A stretch of 31,498 nt of DNA from an uncultured Opitutia bacterium (lineage in GTDB: Bacteria > Verrucomicrobiota > Verrucomicrobiia > Opitutales > UBA953). Below are positions 25,567 to 31,498 of this stretch, piece after piece. Numbering within the stretch: position 1 is the first letter of the stretch; each line of letters begins with the position of its first letter. The stretch spans positions 1 through 31,498 of the forward strand of contig CAIVYX010000008.1 in NCBI GenBank assembly GCA_903910245.1, in the 5' to 3' direction. The notes beneath the pieces are model-generated. The model searched no databases and was not told the DNA's origin. It saw only the letters and a program-made list of their open reading frames with translations. Both the position numbers and the translations under genes were made by a program.

Positions 25567-25869
25567 TTATTTCGTGACGTCCATTGCGCTTAGGTATTCC
25601 CAACTATAGATACCTGTACGATGTCCGTCGCTGAACTCTAAAGTGACGGCATAGTTGCCGACGCGACTCAATCCGGTGACGACGACTCCGGGGAATCTTC
25701 GAGGCCCGTCGCCACCCCAACGCTGCCCGAGGATGTCGACCTCACCCATGTTCTCGGCGCTCGGAGAAAGCTCACGAAGAAGTTCGGCCCGGAGGCATTG
25801 CTCACGGCCATCTTCCCAGGTGATGGCAACGAAATCACCGATAATCTGAAGGTCTCGCGGCGGCCGCAT
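25567..25869 (-). CDS. DUF971 domain protein (gamma-butyrobetaine hydroxylase N-terminal-like)
   Basis: 100 residues. VAITWEDGREQCLRAELLRELSP and the C-terminal GVVVTGLSRVGNYAVTLEFSDGHRTGIYSWEYL match the DUF971 pattern, a small domain that binds zinc in some homologues and occurs in stand-alone proteins and in front of carnitine synthesis oxygenases. The usual CPCAxC cysteines are replaced by SPSAEN, so zinc binding is unlikely here. The role is unknown; some relatives sit near iron-sulfur or tRNA modification genes. The frame runs open to 26103 inside the divergent ybaB gene, so ATG 25869 at MRPPRDLQI is preferred. It lies 45 bases upstream of the PhoH gene on the same strand. Confidence 0.85.
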   Translation of the reverse strand: MRPPRDLQIIGDFVAITWEDGREQCLRAELLRELSPSAENMGEVDILGQRWGGDGPRRFPGVVVTGLSRVGNYAVTLEFSDGHRTGIYSWEYLSAMDVTK

Positions 25870-25928
25870 AGCCCCAAAGTGCGGTCTGTCGACGCGGTGG
25901 CAAGCAGGGAGCGGACGGCGGGACGACC

Positions 25929-25959
25929 TTGACTCCCCGGACCTGGTCGGGACTGTAAT
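25929..25959 (+). promoter_or_regulatory. Candidate promoter of ybaB, possibly giving a leaderless transcript
   Basis: TTGACT (25929-25934) and TGTAAT (25954-25959) resemble -35 and -10 boxes, with a long spacer of 19 bases. The -10 ends 6 bases before the ybaB ATG, so transcription would begin at or next to the start codon. The match is tentative. Confidence 0.3.
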
Positions 25960-25965
25960 CGAACT

Positions 25966-26271
25966 ATGGCAGGCGTAGGCAAACTCCTCAAACAGGCCCA
26001 GAAGATGCAACGTGGCATCGCTGAGGCCCAACATCAGCTCACTGCGGAGAGACTCGACGTCTCCCATGGCGGCGGCGCGATCAAGATCACGGTCAACGGC
26101 CATGGGCTGGTCCTCGCCCTGTCAATCGACCCCGAGTTCATCAAGGAGGACAAGGCGATGGTCGAGCAGTCCCTCGTCGCCGCCCTGCAGGAAGCATCGG
26201 CCAAGGCTCGGGAACTCCACGAGGCCACGATGTCGAAGGCTACGGCCGGCTTCTCCCTGCCCGGGATGTGA
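25966..26271 (+). CDS. ybaB: YbaB/EbfC family nucleoid-associated protein
   Basis: 101 residues. Members of this family are small dimeric DNA-binding proteins that coat the nucleoid. The N-terminal coiled helix GKLLKQAQKMQRGIAEAQHQL, the strand GGGAIKITVNGHGLVLALSIDPEF and a C-terminal helix ending in the typical Gly/Met-rich tail (FSLPGM) are present. It is followed 6 bases later by recR, the usual ybaB-recR pairing, though dnaX is missing here. There is no Shine-Dalgarno motif before the ATG. Confidence 0.95.
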   Translation: MAGVGKLLKQAQKMQRGIAEAQHQLTAERLDVSHGGGAIKITVNGHGLVLALSIDPEFIKEDKAMVEQSLVAALQEASAKARELHEATMSKATAGFSLPGM

Positions 26272-26277
26272 TCGCTC

Positions 26278-26880
26278 GTGACTCCCTCTTTCGACAAGGT
26301 TCGCCAACTCCTTAAGATGCTTCCGGGCATGGGGCATCGCTCCGCCGAACGCATCGCCTTGCACCTTCTGGTCGAAAGACCCGGCAAGCTCGCTCCCCTG
26401 CTTGAATCCCTGCAGGCTGCCGCCTCGGCGGTCCGAAGGTGTGCCCGCTGCGGAAGCCTCGCCGAGGCCGAACTTTGCCCGATCTGCCTCGAACCCAAGC
26501 GGGAGCCCGGGTCGATCTGCGTCGTCGAACAAGTGCCCGACCTAATGGCCATCGAGCGCTCTGCAGCCTATCGTGGTACCTATCACGTTCTGCATGGTCG
26601 CCTGTCTCCGATCAACGGCGTCGGACCCGATCAGCTTAACCTAGGTAGCTTCGAACAGCGGCTTAAGGACGAACCGATCACAGAGGTCGTCCTGGCTCTG
26701 GGCAACGACATCGAAGGCGAAGCGACCTGCCACTATATCAGCGAAGCAATCCATGCGGTCCGCCCCACGATCAAGATCTCCCGCATCGGCTTCGGCCTAC
26801 CCAGCGGCAGCGGCCTGACTTTCGCCGATCCGGCCACGCTGCGCAGCGCGCTGGAGGGACGTCGAGATGTCGCCAACTGA
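26278..26880 (+). CDS. recR: Recombination protein RecR
   Basis: 200 residues from GTG 26278. RecR works with RecF/RecO in loading RecA at gaps. It has a helix-hairpin-helix LLKMLPGMGHRSAERIALHLL, the zinc finger Cys55, Cys58, Cys67 and Cys70 (CARCG...CPIC), and the Toprim domain with ICVVEQVPDLMAIERS and GRLSPINGVGPDQL. All are standard. The stop lies 14 bases inside the next gene, so translation is probably coupled. The GTG has no clear Shine-Dalgarno motif. Confidence 0.97.
   Translation: MTPSFDKVRQLLKMLPGMGHRSAERIALHLLVERPGKLAPLLESLQAAASAVRRCARCGSLAEAELCPICLEPKREPGSICVVEQVPDLMAIERSAAYRGTYHVLHGRLSPINGVGPDQLNLGSFEQRLKDEPITEVVLALGNDIEGEATCHYISEAIHAVRPTIKISRIGFGLPSGSGLTFADPATLRSALEGRRDVAN
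26853..26857 (+). promoter_or_regulatory. Shine-Dalgarno site of the Rsm22-like gene
   Basis: GGAGG inside the end of recR lies 9 bases before the ATG at 26867, and it favours that start over a downstream one. Confidence 0.65.
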
Positions 26881-28036
26881 TTCGTCCATAGCCTACCCGG
26901 CCGAAGCGGAGGCCTTCTGGGTTGGCCAAGCAGAACTAGTATCGGAAAAGGTCGGTGATGAAGCCCTCGAGCGCATGACACCCGCCGTGGCGCACCTTTC
27001 GGATCTCTTTACAACCGAGCGTCCCGATAAGAAATTCCCCGACTACTTCGCCGACCCCCGCCTGCTCGCGGCCTATGGCGTGTTCTTCCTGCCCCAGAGC
27101 TTCACTCGCACTTCCATCGCGCTGGCCCAGACCTGTGGACTGCGTGGCTGGAAACCTTCCAGCCAAGTCCCGGAGATCCTCGATCTTGGTTCCGGCCCTG
27201 GGTCTTGCGGTGTTGCGGCGGCCTATCGGCTCCGCCAAGCCGGCCTCAAAAAGATCACCCTACACGGCGTGGACAAGTCGCCGAGCGCCTTGGCTTCGAT
27301 GGAATCCTTCGCCCGGGCGACCCTCGGTGAGGACGTCGAGACGAAGACCCGCATCGGTGACGCGTCCCGACCGGAGACCTGGCCAGAAGGCCCCTTTGAC
27401 CTCATCGTCGCTGGGTTCGTGATGAACGAGATGCCTCAACTCGACCACGCCGCCCTGCTTCGCTGGTTCGGCGAACTCAAGGCTCGGCTCGCCCCGGGCG
27501 GACTCATCCTGATCCTCGAACCCGCCTTACGGATCACCGCCGAGCGATTGCAGAAACTCAGCGACGACGTGGCAGCCGGAGAAATGACCCGCATCGCGCC
27601 CGAACTCGATGCCCTGCCCGACCCGCAGCTCGGTCCAGGGGAACACTGGAGCCATGAAACGCGTGCTTGGGAAGCTCCGGCCTCGACCGCATTCGTCAAC
27701 CGCCACCTTCATCGGGATCTGCGCGAAGTGCGCTTTTCTTTCGCCGCTTTCTCAGCCGCACCCCTGACGCCGCTTCCGCCCGGATTGAGCCGACTAATAT
27801 CCGACGTCCAAATCATCAAGGGCCTCCTTCGTTTCATTACCATCCGCGACGGCGCAATCGAATCAGTCGAAGTCCCGACACGCGGCCTCTCTAAACATGA
27901 GGTCAAGAAGCTGGCCGCAACCTTCGGACGAGGGGATATTGTCCGGCATCCTCACCCGGCCTCGCCAAAATTACGCTTGGCCAATCATGAAGAATTAAGG
28001 GTGTTTTGGACGCCCGAAGCACCTCAGGTACCATAA
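26867..28036 (+). CDS. Rsm22-like class I SAM-dependent methyltransferase
   Basis: 389 residues. A Rossmann methyltransferase: SAM-binding motif ILDLGSGPGSCGVAAAYRL, then HGVDKSPSALASMESFA, FDLIVAGFVMNEM and LAPGGLILILEPA. This order and the N-terminal helical region (AVAHLSDLFTTER, YFADPRLLAAYGVFFLPQSF) resemble the Rsm22/METTL17 family, linked to small ribosomal subunit assembly. In that family a cysteine cluster is expected after the motif IV region, but here the stretch near LGPGEHWSHETRAW has no cysteine; only two cysteines occur in the whole protein. It may act on ribosomal RNA or have another substrate. It overlaps recR by 14 bases. Confidence 0.75.
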   Translation: MSPTDSSIAYPAEAEAFWVGQAELVSEKVGDEALERMTPAVAHLSDLFTTERPDKKFPDYFADPRLLAAYGVFFLPQSFTRTSIALAQTCGLRGWKPSSQVPEILDLGSGPGSCGVAAAYRLRQAGLKKITLHGVDKSPSALASMESFARATLGEDVETKTRIGDASRPETWPEGPFDLIVAGFVMNEMPQLDHAALLRWFGELKARLAPGGLILILEPALRITAERLQKLSDDVAAGEMTRIAPELDALPDPQLGPGEHWSHETRAWEAPASTAFVNRHLHRDLREVRFSFAAFSAAPLTPLPPGLSRLISDVQIIKGLLRFITIRDGAIESVEVPTRGLSKHEVKKLAATFGRGDIVRHPHPASPKLRLANHEELRVFWTPEAPQVP

Positions 28037-28134
28037 TGTCACAATGTCGGCAGGGCATTTGTTTGCCTGTCTACTCCGACCAGGATTTGCTCCAAGCAGT
28101 CTTTCACACCTGACTCCCTTCCCTCCTTATCTCC

Positions 28135-30171
28135 ATGTTTAATCGCGAACTCAGTTGGCTAAGCTTCGATCGTCGAGTCCTCGAACTCGCCGAAGACAAC
28201 TCCGTCCCCCTGCTCGAACGTGTCCGCTTTCTCTCGATCGTCAGTTCGAATCTCGACGAATTCTTCGAGATCCGTGTCGCAGGTATTATGCAGCAGGAGG
28301 AGTCCGCCAGCCATCCAGCGACCAAGGAGTTCCTCGCCTCTGTCTTGCAACGCACCCGCGACTTGGTCCAAGCCCAGCAACTTTGCTGGAAGCAGAAATT
28401 ACTGCCTGCGCTCTCGGCTCACGGCATCGAAGTCCTCGCCCGCGAGCAAATTGGCGATAGCGCCCGGAACGACCTTTCCCCCCGTTTCGATCGCGACATC
28501 CTGCCCGCGCTGACCCCGTTGGCCATCGATCCTTCGCACCCGTTCCCGGTCCTGACCAACAAAGGGCTATACCTCCTGGCCCTGCTTCGTGATCCGGCTT
28601 CGGGCGAGCTGCGCCGGGCAGTCGTTCCCGTGCCGCGGATCTTACCGCGTATCCTCGGCCTCTCGGACCGCAAGAGCTTCACCTTCCTCAGCCAAGTCAT
28701 TCAGCTGTTCATCCACCGGCTCTTCCCCGGACTCGAACTCCAGGGCTCCTGGGCCTTCCGCATCACGCGCAACAGCGATCTCTACGTCGACGAAGAAGAA
28801 GCCGTCAACTTGCTCGAAGCCATCGAAGACGAGATTCGCAATCTGCGTAAAGGGGCGCCTGTTCGGCTGGAAATCGAAGCCGACGTCCCCGAAGGCGAGA
28901 TGCAGTGGCTCCTGAATTCCATCAATCTTACCTCCGACAACGCGTTCCGCATCCCTGGTCCGGTCAACATGCTCCGCCTCGGAAGCCTGATCGACATGCT
29001 CGGTCGACCCGAACTTCTTTACCCCAGTTTCGTATCGGTGATTCCTCCCGAGTGCGCGGAACCGACCAAACTCTACGAACGCATCGCCGAGCATGACATC
29101 ATTCTACACCATCCATACGAATCCTTCTCGCCAGTCGTCGATTTCATCCGCCAAGCCGCCAAGGATGAGACAGTGGTGGCGATTAAACTGACCCTTTACC
29201 GTACCAGCGGGGACTCGCCCGTGGTCGAAGCACTCAAGGAAGCGGCTCGCAACGGCAAGCAGGTCACCGCGCTGGTCGAACTCCGCGCCCGCTTCGACGA
29301 ATTGAACAACATCGAGTGGGCCCGCCAGCTCGAGGAGGCCGGCGCCCATGTCGTTTACGGCCTCGCTGGCCTCAAGACCCATTGCAAAGCGTGTCTCGTC
29401 GTGCGCCAGGAAAAGGATGGCCTCCGGCGCTACGCCCACCTCGGCACCGGAAATTATAACCCAAAGACCGCCCGCATCTACACCGACTTCTCCTTGCTCA
29501 CCTGCGACGAAGAAATCACGGCTGATGTCGGCCTACTCTTCAACGTCCTGACTGGCAACCTCGCCGGCCCCAAGTTCAAACACCTCCTCATCGCCCCCTT
29601 CGACTTAGCGCGACGCATCGTGGAACTCATCAAGGCCGAGACTGCTAACGCCAAGGCCGGCAAGCCCGCGACAATCTTTGCCAAGGTCAATAGCCTTGTA
29701 GACCCTGAGGTCATCAACGCCCTATACGAAGCATCCCAAGCGGGCGTCCGCATCGAACTCGTGGTCCGTGGCATCTGCTGCCTCAAGCCTGGCATCGCCG
29801 GTAAGAGTGATCATATCCGCGTCCGCAGCTTCCTTGGTCGCTTCCTCGAACACAGCCGACTGTTCCGCTTCGAGAACGCCGAGGCGCAGCCCATCCTACT
29901 CATGGGCAGCGCTGACTGGATGCCTCGAAATTTCCAACGTCGTATCGAATGCGTCTTCCCTTTACGCTCCGCCCACGTGCGTCGTCGCATCGAAGAAGAA
30001 ATCCTCGCCGTCTATCGCGACCGTCAAGGGGATGCCAAGGCTCTTACCGGCGACGGTGAGTACGTCAGCTGCGAGCCCATGGGACGACTCGCACCGGGAG
30101 TGCAGGATACTTTCCTGCAGCTGGCAGCCAAGGCCGCTCAAGCTCGCCTCAGCGAACAGACGGAGAAATAG
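28135..30171 (+). CDS. ppk1: Polyphosphate kinase 1
   Basis: 678 residues, the normal length. It makes inorganic polyphosphate from ATP. The N-terminal FNRELSWLSFDRRVLELA and SSNLDEFFEIRVAG are family signatures. The two PLD-like halves carry the catalytic histidines: His416 in KTHCK (autophosphorylated position) and His573 in LEHSR. YAHLGTGNYNPKTARIYTDFSLLT and GSADWMPRNFQRRIE are intact. No ppx is adjacent. The 98-base gap upstream has no strong promoter match, and the ATG is preceded by pyrimidine-rich sequence rather than a Shine-Dalgarno motif. The 3' end overlaps the convergent lpxK by 23 bases. Confidence 0.98.
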   Translation: MFNRELSWLSFDRRVLELAEDNSVPLLERVRFLSIVSSNLDEFFEIRVAGIMQQEESASHPATKEFLASVLQRTRDLVQAQQLCWKQKLLPALSAHGIEVLAREQIGDSARNDLSPRFDRDILPALTPLAIDPSHPFPVLTNKGLYLLALLRDPASGELRRAVVPVPRILPRILGLSDRKSFTFLSQVIQLFIHRLFPGLELQGSWAFRITRNSDLYVDEEEAVNLLEAIEDEIRNLRKGAPVRLEIEADVPEGEMQWLLNSINLTSDNAFRIPGPVNMLRLGSLIDMLGRPELLYPSFVSVIPPECAEPTKLYERIAEHDIILHHPYESFSPVVDFIRQAAKDETVVAIKLTLYRTSGDSPVVEALKEAARNGKQVTALVELRARFDELNNIEWARQLEEAGAHVVYGLAGLKTHCKACLVVRQEKDGLRRYAHLGTGNYNPKTARIYTDFSLLTCDEEITADVGLLFNVLTGNLAGPKFKHLLIAPFDLARRIVELIKAETANAKAGKPATIFAKVNSLVDPEVINALYEASQAGVRIELVVRGICCLKPGIAGKSDHIRVRSFLGRFLEHSRLFRFENAEAQPILLMGSADWMPRNFQRRIECVFPLRSAHVRRRIEEEILAVYRDRQGDAKALTGDGEYVSCEPMGRLAPGVQDTFLQLAAKAAQARLSEQTEK

Positions 30172-31360
30172 AAGGCCCTAGGCAGATTCGCTCGACGGCC
30201 GCATTGAAGCAGTCCGCATCGCCAAGAATCTCCACCTCGAGGCGGACGAACATCAGCGGAATGGGCGGGCGGAAGCGCGCCTGCAGGCGGACCGCATCCT
30301 TTTCCGTCGTGACGATCATCTCGGCCTTGGCCTGCATGGCTTGATCGAGGACCTCGTCGAGATCTTCGTCCACGAAAGCGTGGTGATCGAGGAAGCGACG
30401 GTTGGCGACGATCTTCGCTCCATGGTTGATCAAGATTTCCTCGAAGCGCTCCGGGGTCGCGATGCCAGAGAAGGCCGCGACCCGGCGACCTTTGAGATCC
30501 GTCATCGGGAGGCGCTTAGGTCCGTCGACTTCGACGAGTTCGCAAGCACGGTGCGAGCAGGCGATGATCTCGGCCTTGGCATTGTGCCGACGAATGAGGC
30601 TGACGAGAGCCGGATCAGGCGGGCCAACGGACTTTGTCACGAAGACGTAGGAAGCTCGGCTCAGGTTGGAAATCGGCTCACGCAGGACACCGCGCGGAAG
30701 CAAGGAGCCGTTACCAAATGGGTCGCGGCTGTCGACGAGGAGCAGATTAATCTGGCCGCGCAGCGGAAGGTACTGGAGACCGTCGTCGAGCAGGATCGTG
30801 TCCACGCCGAAGCGCCGGAGTGCGAACCGGCCTCCCTCGACTCGGTCGCGGTCGACGATGACGATGACGCCTTCGCCACAGAGATTCTGCGCGAGCATGT
30901 AAGGCTCGTCACCGGCCTCATCCGGGCCGACCAGGACCGACTTGCCGTCGGACACCACGAGCGGATCGGGGCGACTGCCCTGGGTCAGCCAGCGCCAGAA
31001 TCGCTTCAGCATCGAATCGGAAGTTCCTTTATAGCCGCGGGAAAGGATGGCGACTTTGCGTCCGCGCGCCGTGAGCACGCGCGCCATCTTGAGCACGATG
31101 GGGGTCTTCCCAGTGCCACCGACAGTGAGATTACCCACGACCACGACCTTGCAACCGAGGGGTGTATCGCGAAAAAGCCGGTTACGATAGAGCCAGAGGC
31201 GCAGGCGGACTAAGACCTCAAAAATCCATGAAAGGACCTTCAGGAAGGCTCCCAGCAAGGCCGCCCCGGGGCCCTTGCGACGCTCGTAGACTACGTCTAC
31301 GGCATAGCTGGCCACGACCTCTCCCAGGGAGGAAAAGAACCCTCGGTGCTTCGCGGACAT
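30149..31360 (-). CDS. lpxK: Tetraacyldisaccharide 4'-kinase (lipid A synthesis)
   Basis: 403 residues from ATG 31360. LpxK phosphorylates the 4' position of the lipid A disaccharide at the inner face of the cytoplasmic membrane. The N-terminal 60 residues are a hydrophobic anchor (GAALLGAFLKVLSWIFEVLVRL). Walker A GNLTVGGTGKT is at 76-86. VAILSRGYKG, DEAGDEPYMLAQ, ILLDDGLQYLPL, LLVDSRDPFGNGSLLPRGVLREP and FLDHHAF are family signatures. It proves an outer membrane of LPS type. The frame is open to 31438, across the start of divergent panD, so the shorter start is preferred, although no Shine-Dalgarno motif supports it. kdtA and other lpx genes are not in the window. Confidence 0.94.
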   Translation of the reverse strand: MSAKHRGFFSSLGEVVASYAVDVVYERRKGPGAALLGAFLKVLSWIFEVLVRLRLWLYRNRLFRDTPLGCKVVVVGNLTVGGTGKTPIVLKMARVLTARGRKVAILSRGYKGTSDSMLKRFWRWLTQGSRPDPLVVSDGKSVLVGPDEAGDEPYMLAQNLCGEGVIVIVDRDRVEGGRFALRRFGVDTILLDDGLQYLPLRGQINLLLVDSRDPFGNGSLLPRGVLREPISNLSRASYVFVTKSVGPPDPALVSLIRRHNAKAEIIACSHRACELVEVDGPKRLPMTDLKGRRVAAFSGIATPERFEEILINHGAKIVANRRFLDHHAFVDEDLDEVLDQAMQAKAEMIVTTEKDAVRLQARFRPPIPLMFVRLEVEILGDADCFNAAVERICLGPSISPSVR

Positions 31361-31426
31361 GGACGAATTGATGCAAAGTTGTTTGACGAAGGCAACCATC
31401 CCGATTGAGAAGGACGACCCAGCGCC

Positions 31427-31498
31427 ATGCTCGTACACCTGTTGCGCACCAAACTTCTCCGAGCCGAGGTCACCGCGGCCCGGCTCGATTACGAGGGC
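31427..31498 (+). CDS. panD: Aspartate 1-decarboxylase, N-terminal part (partial at window edge)
   Basis: Only the first 24 codons are in the window. MLVHLLRTKLLRAEVTAARL matches the near-invariant N-terminus of PanD (MLVHLLRSKLHRATVT). PanD makes beta-alanine for pantothenate. The self-processing Gly-Ser site, normally near residue 24, would begin just beyond the window edge. AAGGA lies about 12 bases before the ATG, and TTGACG at 31383-31388 could be a -35 box in the 66-base gap shared with divergent lpxK. Confidence 0.85.
   Translation, partial: MLVHLLRTKLLRAEVTAARLDYEG

Noticed and set aside
21363..25869. MutS-PhoH-DUF971 run as a possible defence or toxin-antitoxin island
   Set aside because: PIN-PhoH proteins are widespread housekeeping proteins. 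No small antitoxin-like gene lies before it, and neither neighbour suggests defence.
28037..28134. Imperfect CAGGGCA...TGCCTG stem in the gap before ppk1 as a terminator
   Set aside because: The stem is short with a bulge and no T-tract follows, so I did not call a terminator.
30341..31213. 290-codon open frame on the plus strand across lpxK
   Set aside because: It is antisense to the well-supported lpxK, lacks a start context and has acidic low-complexity composition typical of shadow frames.
31361..31438. Longer lpxK N-terminus overlapping the start of panD
   Set aside because: The added residues are not family-like, and the overlap would put lpxK initiation inside panD; ATG 31360 is preferred, though without a Shine-Dalgarno motif.

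Overview
The window reads as a compact, fairly GC-rich chromosomal segment from a Gram-negative member of the PVC group, most likely Verrucomicrobiota and perhaps Opitutales-like. Three things point there: a large PVC-type membrane-bound dehydrogenase with a CxxCH heme motif, a Minf_1886/TIGR04138-type protein of the kind known mainly from Verrucomicrobia and Planctomycetes, and LpxK, which implies lipid A and an outer membrane. The lineage is inferred from gene content, not from a marker-gene comparison. I see no rRNA, tRNA, CRISPR array, insertion sequence, phage gene or recognised defence system. The longest stretch without a gene is about 109 bases (6482-6590).

Layout. 1-3686: the end of a bifunctional rhamnulose-phosphate aldolase/dehydrogenase, a 43-codon scar that looks like the start of lutA fused in frame to the end of lutC, then the PVC dehydrogenase. 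3732-8375: an exported S9 peptidase, a two-helix membrane protein and a 594-residue protein of unknown function. 8452-12617: metG, menF, dtd and hisF. 12614-18121: a CNNM/CorC membrane protein (minus), nadB-panE (plus), a small lipoprotein (minus), and a HAD hydrolase fused to a DciA/DUF721 domain (plus). 18122-21366: a Minf_1886 protein and hisC (minus), then an RmlD-like reductase and a lipoate ligase-like protein (plus). 21363-25869: mutS, a PIN-PhoH ATPase and a DUF971 protein (minus). 25966-31498: ybaB-recR-Rsm22-like methyltransferase and ppk1 (plus), lpxK (minus), and the first 24 codons of panD (plus).

How the genes work together. Most are housekeeping genes spread among pathways: translation quality (metG, dtd), DNA repair (mutS, recR, ybaB), cofactors (nadB, panE, panD, menF, lipoate ligase), histidine (hisF and hisC, not in one operon), polyphosphate and lipid A. 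The first 380 bases are the tail of a deoxysugar catabolism operon: rhamnose or fucose is cleaved to lactaldehyde, which is oxidised to lactate, which LutABC would oxidise to pyruvate. The Lut complex appears deleted here.

The most notable items are the lutA::lutC scar, the HAD-DciA fusion, and the gene packing: all five convergent pairs have stop codons overlapping or within 4 bases, and all five divergent gaps are under 100 bases. A strong dyad also lies between hisC and the RmlD-like gene. I did not find a clear new multi-gene system.
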